Shown: positions 25,058 through 34,947, counted from the first letter of the stretch. The stretch: 64,000 nt of DNA from an uncultured Flavihumibacter sp. (GCA_902168105.1 CABHOY010000091.1:1-64000); one strand, 5' to 3'. Notes: generated by a model not told the origin, from the sequence alone. Numbers and translations: made by a program.

Positions 25058-26086
25058 ATGCTATCACTGTTCTACAGGTTTGCAGTAGTCATGTTGATTT
25101 CCTGTTTGACATATACCTGTACTCCGGCCACCCGGGAAGATGATCGTGCGCCTTTGGGGGATAGTTTGACCCTGATGTCAGCAGCATCGTCACCCGTAGC
25201 TTCAGCCGATGTGAAAGACGGCTCACGCTATCAACGGCTGTTGCTTCATCTTGTACATAACAATCCTTCGGAAAAATGGCCTGTATATGGAGCAGTCCCT
25301 CTCGAGGGGGCGCTACTTCCATATAACAGGATCATTGCATACTATGGCACCTTATATACTCCCGCAACAGGTATACTGGGCATCCCTGAGAAGGAGATGC
25401 TTACAAAGCTGCTGGAAGAAACGGCCAGGTGGCAGCAGGCAGACACGACGATCCCTGTACGGCCGGCTATCCATTATGTCGCCGTTACTGCACAGCAGGA
25501 ACCCGGGCCTTCCGGGAAATACCGCCTCCGCATGCCGGCCGAGGAGCTTGACAAAGCCGTAACACTCGCCTATCAACATAAAACACTGTTATTCCTGGAT
25601 GTCCAGGTAGGACTAAGCACCCTGCAGGACGAACTCCCACCGTTAGAGAAATATCTGCGTTTACCCGAAGCGCATCTTGGTATAGATCCGGAATATTCAA
25701 CGAAACATCTGCAGATACCCAGTTCGCGTATCGGCGCATTCGATGCCGCCGATATTAATTATGCCATCAGCTTTCTGGCAGGGATTGTAAGGAAGTATAA
25801 CCTGCCCCCTAAGGTGTTGGTAGTACACCGCTTTACACAAACGATGCTGACCAACTACAAAGACATTAAAAAGGTGCCTGAAGTGCAGGTAGTGATCAAT
25901 ATGGACGATTTTGGCTCTCCTGCCAAAAAGATGAACATGTATGAGGGATTCGTTGCCGGAGAACCTGTTCAGTATACTGGCTTTAAGTTATTTTATGAGG
26001 CAGACCCAAAAACGGGTAAACGGCTGATGAAACCGGAAGAAGTGCTGGCGCTGTATCCCAGCCCTGTATATATTCAGTACCAGTAG
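25058..26086 (+). CDS. Uncharacterised exported lipoprotein
   Basis: This 342-residue protein has a signal peptide ending in a lipobox-like CLTYTC, with Cys at about 22. I do not recognise a named family. The pattern of alternating strands and helices (IIAYYGTLYT, HYVAVTAQQEPG, TLLFLDVQVG, AHLGIDPEYS, IGAFDAADINYAISFLAGI, VLVVHRFTQTML, VQVVINMDDFGSP, YTGFKLFYEADP) suggests a TIM-barrel-like fold, possibly glycosidase-related. The acidic residues of LFLDVQ, GIDPEY and NMDDFG could be catalytic, but this is inference. It is divergent from the T6SS operon, and a long hairpin follows the stop. Confidence 0.6.
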   Translation: MLSLFYRFAVVMLISCLTYTCTPATREDDRAPLGDSLTLMSAASSPVASADVKDGSRYQRLLLHLVHNNPSEKWPVYGAVPLEGALLPYNRIIAYYGTLYTPATGILGIPEKEMLTKLLEETARWQQADTTIPVRPAIHYVAVTAQQEPGPSGKYRLRMPAEELDKAVTLAYQHKTLLFLDVQVGLSTLQDELPPLEKYLRLPEAHLGIDPEYSTKHLQIPSSRIGAFDAADINYAISFLAGIVRKYNLPPKVLVVHRFTQTMLTNYKDIKKVPEVQVVINMDDFGSPAKKMNMYEGFVAGEPVQYTGFKLFYEADPKTGKRLMKPEEVLALYPSPVYIQYQ

Positions 26087-26100
26087 CTGTCATTGGCTGG

Positions 26101-26280
26101 TTCTACTTCGCTTCTACTTCGCTTTGATATCGCTCATCCTACGTTGATCTTACGTTGATGAACGTAGGATCAACGTAGGATGAGCGATATCAAAGCGAAG
26201 TAGAAGCGAAGTAGAAGCGAAGTAGAAGCGAAGCAAAAGCGAAGCAAAAGCGAAGCAAAAGCGAAGTAGAAACGAAGATA
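26101..26280. repeat. 49-bp-arm inverted repeat plus 11-bp tandem repeat
   Basis: Perfect arms of 49 bp lie at 26101-26149 and 26168-26216. The 18 bases between them form another 6-bp stem, TACGTT (26151-26156) and AACGTA (26161-26166), around the loop GATG, with one T-G pair between the stems. The whole folds as an almost continuous 56-bp hairpin with a 4-base loop. The right arm runs into seven units of AAGCGAAG(TAG/CAA) at 26193-26269 and a decayed eighth to 26280. The element starts 15 bases after a stop codon in a convergent gap, so it probably also terminates transcription. Confidence 0.9.
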
Positions 26281-26577
26281 AGTAAAAGGATAACGAAAGC
26301 CACTTTATTTCCCGTTTTCACCAAACCCCACATAAGAAATTGTAAATCTGATAGTTAACGTGCTTTATAAAGAACAAGAATCAGTATTTCCCGCATCTCT
26401 TTTCTGCTTAAATTTGTGGTGTGATCAGAAAGATAAGTGGTAAACAATCTTACTCTTTTTGAATTCCATTAGCTTCATTTCGAATATTCCGCGTTAACAA
26501 CGCGTCCTGATAAATATACATTTCGTTACTGATGTAAGTGATGATCAATACCGGACGATGAAAGTGTAGATCAACTG
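26281..26577. other. Gap after the repeat element
   Basis: About 300 AT-rich bases lead to the stop of the convergent sulfatase gene. I see no reading frame, repeat or strong hairpin in them. Confidence 0.5.
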
Positions 26578-28686
26578 TTAGTTATCCTGCTGCCGCCGGT
26601 GCTTTAGCAACCAGCTGATACTCTGATAATAAGCGATCGCTTCTTTCGCCAGTCCGCCTTCCACCTGAACAGCAGCGGCATTACCATTTCTGAAATCTGG
26701 AAGGTATTCGTGTATGTTCTTTACCGGTGATTGTACCACCAGTTTGCCGTCACGCAAATATCCAAGTCCCTGGTAAGTGCTGATAAAGGCACGTTGCTTA
26801 TTAGCAGGCGTATTCAGCACGTCCTGTCCGAAGAACTTGGAATGGTAGTGCAGGCGCAGCAAGCCAAGAACAGTAGGCGCCACATCGATCTGTGCTGTAA
26901 GTGTATTGACTTCTCCTGGTTGCAGGACCTTTGGCGCATAGATCAGCATGGGAATATGGTACCCGGTAACTGGCAATTCAACACTGCCGGCGCTGCCAGC
27001 ACAATGGTCCGCCACGATCACGAAGACGGTACTATCGAACCACGGCTTAGTACTGGCATCCTTCAGGAATTTATTGATAGCGTAGTCCGTGTACTTGACA
27101 GCACCTTCCCTTATCTGTAGCGCTGCAGGAATATCTATCCTCCCGTCAGGGTAAGTGTATGGCCGGTGATTGCTAACGGTCATAATATGGGTAAAGAACG
27201 GTTTCCCGGCTTTACTGTCCCTATCGAGTACGCGCATAGACAATGAAAAAAGGTCTTCATCCGCCACGCCCCAGATATTCTGATAATGTACCTCCGCAGC
27301 AGGTATGGCAGAACGGTCAATGACTTCATAGCCGTTGCTGCTAAAGAATTCCTTCATATTATCGAAATAGCTGTAACCACCGTAGATATACTGGGTAGTA
27401 TAACCATGGCCACGCAATACACTTCCTAAGGAGAACATATGGGCGTTATCAGGGCGCTTTACAATACTCTGACCAGGCGTTGGCGGAATGGAAAGGGACA
27501 GTGCCTCCAGGCCACGTACAGTGCGGGTGCCGGAAGAATAAAGGTTGGTGAACAGCAGGCTATGGTGTGCAAGGGAATCCAGATAAGGGGTGATATTTTC
27601 GTTACCACCAAAGGCGTGCATGAAACCGGCACTCAGGCTCTCTACACTGATAAGCACAACGTTCAGCTTTCTTTCCGGTCCCGGATAAGTAATATCCCTT
27701 TCTATATTATAAGGGTCGGTACTTACAAAATGGCTGTTAGGTGTTGACAGCTGTCTTCTTAACAGCGTGAACGCCGTCGAATCGGGGATAGTCTGATAGA
27801 ATTTATAGAAGTCAAGTTCATTTTGTGTAAAGGCGACTGCAAATTCATACAGACCATTTCCTGCCAGTGAATTGGCATATTCATTCCCGCTGAAATGCCG
27901 CCATTTTTCCTGTGCGGAATAATATGCCAGCAACGGCATCAGCAAAAGAACAATGGCTACTGCCGAACGTTTCAGAAATGGAAATGGTGATATTATACTG
28001 GCCCGGACCCGCCTGCGTAGCAGGAATACAATTAGGATAGCCAGTACGGCTAACACGCTTATTATAGGCACCAACGGATATGACTCGGTGATGTTTCCCA
28101 ACACCTCCGTAGTATATACCAGATAATCCACCGCAATAAAATTATACCGCGTGGAGAACTCCTGCCAGAAGAACCATTCACTCACAGCGTTAAACAACAA
28201 GAGGAAAACTACCAGCGTGCTGCTTAGATATAGTATCCCTGTCCGCCACCGCAAACGGAAAGCATACGGCATAAAAAACAGGAAGATATAAATAGCAAAA
28301 CGGATAGTAATATAGTATATAAGTACGCTGAAGAGCCCACGGTTATAGTCTTTCGGTACGACGTTCGTAAACAGCAATAATGCAAGGATGCCTGCAAAGA
28401 AAAGACAGACGAAAGGCAGTACGTTTTTCCGGTATATAAAATCATTCTGCAGCCACAAATGCAGCACAAATGGTATGATAACAAAAGACGCCACTGACAG
28501 GTCATATAACAATCCAATGAACAATGAACCCGTGAACTGTGCTATGGAAACTCCTGATGCGTGGGTACCTGCGAGGAGCATTATACGTGTTAAGGCAGAT
28601 AGTGCTAAGAGTAATGCTACGATCAATATTATAAGTGAGAACCTCCCGTTCCTTTCCCTGGCCATGCGCGCTGTTTTAATCTGCAT
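26578..28686 (-). CDS. LtaS-like sulfatase-family membrane protein
   Basis: This 702-residue protein has about five membrane helices in residues 15-250, then an extracytoplasmic sulfatase/alkaline-phosphatase-fold domain. It begins at KLNVVLISVESLSAGFMHAFGG with the metal-binding Glu of SVES. SSGTRTVRGLEAL carries the likely Thr nucleophile, and FVIVADHCAGSAG supplies metal-binding Asp and His. Relatives are lipoteichoic acid synthases and phosphoglycerol or phosphoethanolamine transferases. A Gram-negative bacterium lacks teichoic acid, so transfer of a head group to a glycolipid or glycan is more likely. A start at residue 8 (MARERNGRF, 28665) is possible, since TAAATTTG lies right before 28686. 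Confidence 0.85.
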   Translation of the reverse strand: MQIKTARMARERNGRFSLIILIVALLLALSALTRIMLLAGTHASGVSIAQFTGSLFIGLLYDLSVASFVIIPFVLHLWLQNDFIYRKNVLPFVCLFFAGILALLLFTNVVPKDYNRGLFSVLIYYITIRFAIYIFLFFMPYAFRLRWRTGILYLSSTLVVFLLLFNAVSEWFFWQEFSTRYNFIAVDYLVYTTEVLGNITESYPLVPIISVLAVLAILIVFLLRRRVRASIISPFPFLKRSAVAIVLLLMPLLAYYSAQEKWRHFSGNEYANSLAGNGLYEFAVAFTQNELDFYKFYQTIPDSTAFTLLRRQLSTPNSHFVSTDPYNIERDITYPGPERKLNVVLISVESLSAGFMHAFGGNENITPYLDSLAHHSLLFTNLYSSGTRTVRGLEALSLSIPPTPGQSIVKRPDNAHMFSLGSVLRGHGYTTQYIYGGYSYFDNMKEFFSSNGYEVIDRSAIPAAEVHYQNIWGVADEDLFSLSMRVLDRDSKAGKPFFTHIMTVSNHRPYTYPDGRIDIPAALQIREGAVKYTDYAINKFLKDASTKPWFDSTVFVIVADHCAGSAGSVELPVTGYHIPMLIYAPKVLQPGEVNTLTAQIDVAPTVLGLLRLHYHSKFFGQDVLNTPANKQRAFISTYQGLGYLRDGKLVVQSPVKNIHEYLPDFRNGNAAAVQVEGGLAKEAIAYYQSISWLLKHRRQQDN

Positions 28687-28790
28687 GCAAATTTAATAGC
28701 CAAATCTGTCGTAACTTGAAAGGAATTCTGTCGCAAATTGGAAGAACCTCCTCTTCAGAATCTATTCAGAATGCATCAATACATTCACAG

Positions 28791-29465
28791 ATGAAAATTT
28801 TAATAATAGAAGATGAAACGGCGCTGGCGAAGAGTATAGGCACCTACCTGTCTGATGAGAACTATCTCTGCGAATATGCCACTACCTTTGCGCAGGCGGT
28901 GGACAAAATAGATGTTCACGACTATGACTGCATCTTACTGGACCTCATGTTACCAGGTGGTGACGGATTAAAGATCCTGGAAGAGATAAAAGAACAGAAC
29001 AAGCAGGACGGCGTTATTATCATCTCTGCAAAGAACTCACTGGAAGATAAAATAAAAGGATTGCAGATCGGTGCGGACGATTATCTGACGAAACCCTTCC
29101 ACCTCCCGGAGCTGGCGGCACGCATCTACTCCATCATCCGTCGCAAGCATTTCGGCAATGTCAATATTATTGAACAAAATGAACTTAAGATCAACCTGCT
29201 TGCCAAAACAGTTACCGTAAATGAAAAGAACGTTACACTAACCAGGAAGGAATTTGACCTGCTGCTTTACTTCATCAGCAACAAAAATAAAGTAATTTCC
29301 AAAAGCGCGTTGGCGGAACACCTCTCCGGGGATGTCGCCGACATGTTCGACAACTATGACTTCATTTATGTACATATTAAAAATCTGAAGAAGAAACTGA
29401 CGGAAGCAGGTTGCGACAACTACCTGAAAACATTGTACGGCACAGGTTACAAATGGGAAATATGA
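28791..29465 (+). CDS. OmpR/PhoB-type response regulator
   Basis: Started at MKILIIEDETALAKSIG, this is a 224-residue regulator. The receiver domain (1-118) has the acidic pair E7-D8, phospho-acceptor Asp51 (LLDLMLPGGDG) and Lys in YLTKPFHLPELAARI. The C-terminal winged helix (about 130-222) has ARKEFDLLLYFISNK-like and FIYVHIKNLKKKL segments and ends GTGYKWEI. The upstream in-frame Met at 28716 would add an unconserved tail. Its stop overlaps the histidine kinase ATG (ATGA), so the pair is translationally coupled. Confidence 0.92.
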   Translation: MKILIIEDETALAKSIGTYLSDENYLCEYATTFAQAVDKIDVHDYDCILLDLMLPGGDGLKILEEIKEQNKQDGVIIISAKNSLEDKIKGLQIGADDYLTKPFHLPELAARIYSIIRRKHFGNVNIIEQNELKINLLAKTVTVNEKNVTLTRKEFDLLLYFISNKNKVISKSALAEHLSGDVADMFDNYDFIYVHIKNLKKKLTEAGCDNYLKTLYGTGYKWEI

Positions 29466-30508
29466 GCAAACTGCTGAACCTCTCTTTAAAAAGATTCATG
29501 ATATATGCCGGACTGGTACTGGTTTTCAGTATACCTGTCTATTATGTTATCATCAATTTGCTATGGCGTCATGAGCTGAATGAGCATCATATTGAGCTGA
29601 CTGCAGCTGCCGGTCGCGAAGACCGTTACCTGATCATCGGGATAGTGACCACACTCACCATGCTATTCTTCCTGTTGCTCATCATAGGGTTTGTGCTAAT
29701 CAACCGCAGGATCTCCAAACGTTTGTGGCAACCCTTTTATAACAGTCTGGCAAAGATCAAAAGCTTTAACCTGGACAAACAGCAAACCGTTGTTTTTGAT
29801 GATACTGATATTGATGAATTTTCTGAACTGAATCAAAGCCTGAATAAACTTATTGCAGGTAATGTTACAGTATATGCGCAACAGAAAGAATTTGCGGACA
29901 ACGCCTCTCACGAACTACAGACACCATTGGCCATTATACAGTCTAAACTGGACCTGCTGCTGCAAAGCAAGCTGTTGACAGATGAACAGTATGAGCTGAT
30001 CGAAGACGCTAATAAGGCCCTGTCAAGAGTGGCCCGTATCAACAAAAATCTGTTGCTGCTGACTAAAATAGAGAACAGCCAGTTTATGGACAGGGAAGTG
30101 ATAGACCTTTCCGGCTTACTGGAAAGCACCATCAATATCTTTTCTAATTTCTCCGAAAGTAAAAACCTCGCACTGAAAACGGAGATCCCTTCCGGCATAA
30201 CAATAGAGGGCAACAGGATACTCGTCGAGATCCTGCTCAATAACCTTATAACGAACGCTATCAGGTACACTCCCAATAACGGCGCAATAACCATCGCACT
30301 TTCAGAAAAACATTTGTCTGTCGCCAATGCTGGTACGACACCCCTGCAACACGATCAGCTGTTCAAACGTTTCGGCACCACAACGTCTTCCATTACACGG
30401 GGCACAGGTCTTGGCTTGTCGCTGGTGAAGCAGATATGCAGCAGATATGGGTGGAAGATCAGCTACGATTTTCACGACATGCATCATATATTCTCCTTAC
30501 ACTTCTGA
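29462..30508 (+). CDS. Sensor histidine kinase
   Basis: Started at MSKLLNLSLKRF, this is a 348-residue kinase. Two membrane helices (about 12-33 and 56-80) enclose a very short periplasmic loop of some 20 residues, so it may sense the membrane or a partner rather than a soluble ligand. The HisKA box FADNASHELQTPLAIIQ places the phospho-His at 150. The HATPase has NLITNAIRYTPNNGAI (N box) and GTGLGLSLVKQICSRYGW (G2). It pairs with the coupled regulator upstream. The outer-membrane receptor gene follows 52 bases later and is the obvious regulated neighbour. Confidence 0.92.
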   Translation: MSKLLNLSLKRFMIYAGLVLVFSIPVYYVIINLLWRHELNEHHIELTAAAGREDRYLIIGIVTTLTMLFFLLLIIGFVLINRRISKRLWQPFYNSLAKIKSFNLDKQQTVVFDDTDIDEFSELNQSLNKLIAGNVTVYAQQKEFADNASHELQTPLAIIQSKLDLLLQSKLLTDEQYELIEDANKALSRVARINKNLLLLTKIENSQFMDREVIDLSGLLESTINIFSNFSESKNLALKTEIPSGITIEGNRILVEILLNNLITNAIRYTPNNGAITIALSEKHLSVANAGTTPLQHDQLFKRFGTTTSSITRGTGLGLSLVKQICSRYGWKISYDFHDMHHIFSLHF

Positions 30509-30560
30509 CTTTAGATTTCCTTTTGATTCAGGTAGTACCTATGCAGAAACAACGTACTAC

Positions 30561-32960
30561 ATGAAAGGAAAGCTGTTTATCCATATTCTTTTATTATTCA
30601 TAATAGCTGTAGCGAAAGGACAATCTCCTAAAGTAACTGTAACAGGGGTTGTAAAAGATGCTACTGATAAAAACCCGCTGTCGTTCGTCAGCGTTACACT
30701 TAAAACTCCGGATAGCGCTTTCATAGCAGGTACAATTACAGGTGACGACGGCCGTTTCTCTTTACCGGACATCAATAGTGGCAACTACTTGCTTATCTTT
30801 TCCTATGTTGGTTATAAACCCGATATCCAGCCATTCAATGTGGGACAGCTAAGTGCCTTCCTCGATATGGGAAATATCATGCTAACGCAGAATACCAGAT
30901 CGCTTAACACGGTTACTGTAAATGGTAAACAGGACGATATCAGGATGGACAAAAAGACTTTCAATGTAGCTGATAATATCAGTCAGGCGGGGGGATCAGT
31001 GCTGGAAGCTATGAAAAACCTTCCGGGTGTAACTACAGCAGATGGGAAGATACAACTGCGGGGCAGCGACAAAGTGATGGTACTGATAGACGGAAGACAA
31101 ACAGCACTGACAGGTTTCGGTGGCCAGACAAGCCTGGATAATATCCCTGCTTCGGCTATTGAAAGGATAGAGATCATTAATAATCCTTCTTCAAAATATG
31201 ATGCCAATGGTAATGCCGGCATTATCAATATTATCTATAAACAGGAAAAACAGGACGGCTTTAATGGTAAGGTAGGCTTGAGCGGAGGACTGGGAGCCTT
31301 GTGGGTGAAACGGGAGAACTATCCTACCATCCGGCCGCAATACCATGCTACGCCGAAGGTCAATCCATCCTTATCGCTGAACTACCGGAAGAACAAGATC
31401 AATCTCTTTCTTCAGGCAGATGATCTGTATACAAAAACACTGAACAGGAATGAATTTGTTGACAGGTTTTATGATAACGGTGATACAGTGAAACAGCAAA
31501 CCAAAAGGAATAGGACTACCAATTTCTCAACTGTGAAAGCAGGTATGGACTGGTCTGTGAGCGGTAACGATATGATCACTGTTTCCGGTCTCTTTGGTAC
31601 GGAGAAGATCCTGGACCACGGAGATGAGCCTTTCTTCAATGGCAGCCTTTCTGAACGGCAACGACTCTGGCAGTTCCTGGAAGATGAACTGAAAACAACA
31701 GCCACCTTTTCCGCCAACTGGCAGCATCGTTTCAGGCAACCGGGAAGAACGCTGAATGTCGGTTTAAACGCCACCTTCCACCGGGAAAATGAGAAGTACT
31801 TTTTCACGAACATAATGCCGGAATATACGGGCCTGGACTCTTTTAAAGTGCTTTCAGACGAGCATGTAACGGACCTCACGGCCGACTACGTACATCCTTT
31901 AAAACATGGACGTTTTGAAGGTGGCATGAAATTCCGGTACCGCTATATTCCTGTGAACATGGATTTCAAACCGGGCATTCATTCTGTACTGGACGCCAGT
32001 GCAGGTGGCTGGGCAAAGTATAAAGAGGTCATCCCCGCGCTTTATGGCAACTACGTGTATGAAAGCAACAAGGTTGAAATAGAGGCCGGGCTGCGGATTG
32101 AATATGTAAACCTGGAATATGAAGTCAACCCCACGCATCCTACTTACAAGAGCGACGGCTACAACTACACTCAACCATTTCCAAACCTGCGACTGGCTTA
32201 CAAGCTGTCTCCCAACAACAAATTATCTGTTTACTATAACCGTCGCGTAGACAGGCCCAACGAAGGCGATATCCGCATATTCCCGAAGTATGATGATGCG
32301 GAGATCATTAAGGTCGGTAACCCGGCCCTTCGTCCGCAGTACACCAACACATTTGAATTAGGCGATAAGACCAGCTGGGATAAAGGCTTCCTGTTCTCCT
32401 CCGTTTATCATAAACGGATGGATGCCACCATTACCAGGATTGCCAGTAGTATTCCGGGCAGCACGATAATCTATAATATCTTTCAGAATGCGGGGAAAAG
32501 TTATAATACAGGTATTGAACTGGTCGTGTCTCAGAAAGTATCCAACTGGGCCACTTTTAATCTTAACCTGAACGGCTATCAGAATATTGTTGATTCCTTC
32601 AGTGTCGTAAATAAGTACCCGGTCGAGAATGTGTTCAGTGCCGCCAGGCAAGATCTCTTTTCCGGCAATATTAAACTTAACGGGCAGTTCCATTTCCCCC
32701 GGCAAGTTGAAGCGCAGCTGACCGCTATCTATCAGGCGCCCGACCTGATACCGCAGGGAAAGACCTTCTCCCGTTTTTCAATAGATGCAGGCGTTAAAAA
32801 AGGTATTCAACATGGTAAAGGTGAATTGTTCGTAAATGCAACTGACATTGCAAATACACTAAGGATAAAGAAGGAAGTCAACGGGGATGGTTTCAGATAC
32901 ACCAGTACAGATTATAACGAAACACAGGTGATACGTGTGGGATATAATTATAAGTTTTAA
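30561..32960 (+). CDS. TonB-dependent-type outer membrane beta-barrel protein
   Basis: Started at MKGKLFIHILLLFIIAVAKGQ (signal peptide), this is a 799-residue protein. It opens with a carboxypeptidase-regulatory-like beta domain (about 22-105; VTVTGVVKDATDKNPLSFVSVTLK) and then a plug domain (VLEAMKNLPGVTTADGKIQLRGSDKVMVLIDGRQ; by position about 150-185). An OMP_b-brl_3-type barrel runs to the C-terminal Phe (RVGYNYKF). Such proteins import or bind large substrates in the outer membrane. No SusD-like partner is adjacent. Its link with the two-component system implies regulated expression. It overlaps the convergent MocR gene by 4 bases. Confidence 0.88.
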   Translation: MKGKLFIHILLLFIIAVAKGQSPKVTVTGVVKDATDKNPLSFVSVTLKTPDSAFIAGTITGDDGRFSLPDINSGNYLLIFSYVGYKPDIQPFNVGQLSAFLDMGNIMLTQNTRSLNTVTVNGKQDDIRMDKKTFNVADNISQAGGSVLEAMKNLPGVTTADGKIQLRGSDKVMVLIDGRQTALTGFGGQTSLDNIPASAIERIEIINNPSSKYDANGNAGIINIIYKQEKQDGFNGKVGLSGGLGALWVKRENYPTIRPQYHATPKVNPSLSLNYRKNKINLFLQADDLYTKTLNRNEFVDRFYDNGDTVKQQTKRNRTTNFSTVKAGMDWSVSGNDMITVSGLFGTEKILDHGDEPFFNGSLSERQRLWQFLEDELKTTATFSANWQHRFRQPGRTLNVGLNATFHRENEKYFFTNIMPEYTGLDSFKVLSDEHVTDLTADYVHPLKHGRFEGGMKFRYRYIPVNMDFKPGIHSVLDASAGGWAKYKEVIPALYGNYVYESNKVEIEAGLRIEYVNLEYEVNPTHPTYKSDGYNYTQPFPNLRLAYKLSPNNKLSVYYNRRVDRPNEGDIRIFPKYDDAEIIKVGNPALRPQYTNTFELGDKTSWDKGFLFSSVYHKRMDATITRIASSIPGSTIIYNIFQNAGKSYNTGIELVVSQKVSNWATFNLNLNGYQNIVDSFSVVNKYPVENVFSAARQDLFSGNIKLNGQFHFPRQVEAQLTAIYQAPDLIPQGKTFSRFSIDAGVKKGIQHGKGELFVNATDIANTLRIKKEVNGDGFRYTSTDYNETQVIRVGYNYKF

Positions 32961-34396
32961 CTGACACTTCCCCTTCGCAACATCTGGATGATCGCGGTGC
33001 CTACTTTTTTGAGGGCTTTGTCAATCCGTGGGGTAAAGGGAGCACCATAGTTGATCCGGACGTAATTGTTATATGTCGGCGAAGCGGCGAAAATGTGTCC
33101 CGGGCAGATACCAATTCCCTGTTCCAGTACTTTCCGTTGCAGCTCCAGTGCGTCAATACCTGCCGGCAATCCGATCCACAGACTAAGGCCACCGGCAGGT
33201 ATCTGCATCTTTATTTCTTCCGGAAAATAGTTACTGATCGCTGACTGGTATTTTACAAGGTTTTGCTGCAGGTCAAGACGTAGTTTACTCAAATGTGCAT
33301 GGTACCTGCCACTGTCCAGAAAATGCCCAAGCGCCTCTTGTAAGATGCCAGTAGTAGAAATATTAGCTGCCCATTTCAGTTTACGGACTGCTTCATGATA
33401 TTTCCCTGCTGAGATCCATCCTATCCGGAAGCCAGGCGCTAATGTCTTTGAGAAAGAAGAACAGTACATAACATTGTCATACTTATCATATGCTTTTGCC
33501 GGCAGCCGTCTGCTCTTCGAAAAACTCAATTCTCCCAGCACATCGTTTTCTATCAGGGGGATATTCCTTTCTCCTAACATCCTGACCACCTCTTTTTTGT
33601 TGTTTTCAGGCATCGAACATCCGAGCGGATGATGGCAGGAAGGCATGAATACACATGCGGTGATCTTATACAGTGACAAAGCGGTGAAGAGGTCATCGGG
33701 ACGCAGACCGTTCTTTTCATCCGTCCCTATCTCAATTGCCTTCAGTCCTTTTATTTCCAGGCTTTCGAGGATACCGTGATAGGTCGGGCTTTCAACAGCA
33801 ATGATATCACCAGGTTTAGCCACTGCATCGAGGCAGAGATTTATGGCCTCCATACACCCGTTCGTGACCAGGATCTTATCGACCGGAAGAACATTGGGCC
33901 ATTCGAATGTCTGACGGGCAATCTGTTTCAGCAAACGCGGATGCCCCGTAACCATTGGGTATTGATAGTTGTCAACTCCCATACCTGCGAGGGAGGCGTT
34001 TACAGATCTGTTCAGCCGGGTAACCGGCAACAGTTCATTAGCCGGGGCAAGCATAGAAAAATTAACAATGCCTTTCTCCCGGGCATTCCTCATCATGGTG
34101 GTCGCCATTGTATTCAGCGTCACCACTGCCGGCAGCGGGATGATCCTGGCATTGTCTTCCGTACTACGATCTTTCCCTTCAAATGCACTGATAAAATATC
34201 CGGACCGCTGACGGGAGATGATCCGTCCTTTAGCTTCCAGCACGGCATATGCCTGAAGTACTGTTTTAGCACTTACATTCAGCTCATTACTGACCTTCCT
34301 CACGGAGGGCAGTTTATCGCCCGGCCTCAGGGCAAGCCCGTCAATGATCCCCTCTACCCTGTTCATGACCTGTTCATAGCGGAATAACTTACTCAT
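32957..34396 (-). CDS. MocR-type regulator (GntR HTH plus aminotransferase)
   Basis: This 479-residue fusion has an N-terminal GntR winged helix (about 1-75; RPGDKLPSVRKVSNELNVSAKTVLQAYAVLEAKGRII) and a fold-type I aminotransferase domain (about 100-470). The latter contains VTNGCMEAINLCLDAVAKPGD, NDVLGELSF and the PLP-lysine motif SSFSKTLAPGFRIGW. MocR proteins use PLP as a co-effector and control neighbouring genes of vitamin B6, amino acid or GABA metabolism. The divergent neighbour is an NTF2-like protein; 146 bases between them would hold the operator. The substrate is not deducible. Confidence 0.9.
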   Translation of the reverse strand: MSKLFRYEQVMNRVEGIIDGLALRPGDKLPSVRKVSNELNVSAKTVLQAYAVLEAKGRIISRQRSGYFISAFEGKDRSTEDNARIIPLPAVVTLNTMATTMMRNAREKGIVNFSMLAPANELLPVTRLNRSVNASLAGMGVDNYQYPMVTGHPRLLKQIARQTFEWPNVLPVDKILVTNGCMEAINLCLDAVAKPGDIIAVESPTYHGILESLEIKGLKAIEIGTDEKNGLRPDDLFTALSLYKITACVFMPSCHHPLGCSMPENNKKEVVRMLGERNIPLIENDVLGELSFSKSRRLPAKAYDKYDNVMYCSSFSKTLAPGFRIGWISAGKYHEAVRKLKWAANISTTGILQEALGHFLDSGRYHAHLSKLRLDLQQNLVKYQSAISNYFPEEIKMQIPAGGLSLWIGLPAGIDALELQRKVLEQGIGICPGHIFAASPTYNNYVRINYGAPFTPRIDKALKKVGTAIIQMLRRGSVS

Positions 34397-34542
34397 GACA
34401 ATAACAATATCTGATACTAAGGTAGGTCTTTAGTGAAAAAGAGGAAGTGACCGGTAAGCTGTTGCACTTATTTGTCTCAGATCTGTATCCCTTTTTACAC
34501 TATGTTTCTTCCGAACTTTGTGGTCATAGAAAACAGTTAACA

Positions 34543-34947
34543 ATGAAAACAGGAACAGAACTCGTATTACATTTCTGGAATAATGTATGGAGCCATCCAT
34601 ACAATCTGGATCTGATAGATGAACTCATGACAGAAGATTTTATCATCACAACTGCAGGCCAGCACTTACATGGCCGGGAGCAGTTCAAGGAATGGATAAA
34701 AGGATTTCAGCAAAAGATGAAGGAAGGCCGCCTGGAAAATGTTGAGATCTTCGAAAGTGCAGATGGCACAAGGGTGGTGTCCCGGTGGATCTTCCACGGA
34801 TATAACCATGGCATATTTGATCTGCCTGCTGATGGCAAACATGTTTCCTTCACAGGTACAGCAGTATGGGAGATCAGAGATAACAGGCTGGCTCATAACT
34901 GGGTGGAACGGAGCGCTTACGAATTGGTTAAGTCTCATCCAATGTAA
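34543..34947 (+). CDS. NTF2/SnoaL-like protein
   Basis: Started at MKTGTELVLHFWNNVWSHPYN, this is a 134-residue single-domain protein with the SnoaL-like cone fold: LDLIDELMTEDFIITTAGQHLHGREQFKEWI, VSRWIFHGYNHGIF and GTAVWEIRDNRLAHNWVERSAYEL. Such proteins are polyketide cyclases, isomerases or ligand binders. The exact activity is unknown. It is divergent from the MocR regulator, and a hairpin follows the stop. Confidence 0.8.
   Translation: MKTGTELVLHFWNNVWSHPYNLDLIDELMTEDFIITTAGQHLHGREQFKEWIKGFQQKMKEGRLENVEIFESADGTRVVSRWIFHGYNHGIFDLPADGKHVSFTGTAVWEIRDNRLAHNWVERSAYELVKSHPM

Noticed and set aside
25058..26086. T6SS effector divergent from the operon
   Set aside because: It has a lipoprotein signal peptide and belongs to the opposite transcript, which fits an envelope protein better than a cytosolic T6SS cargo.
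26193..26280. CRISPR array
   Set aside because: The 11-bp units follow each other without spacers, and no cas gene is present.
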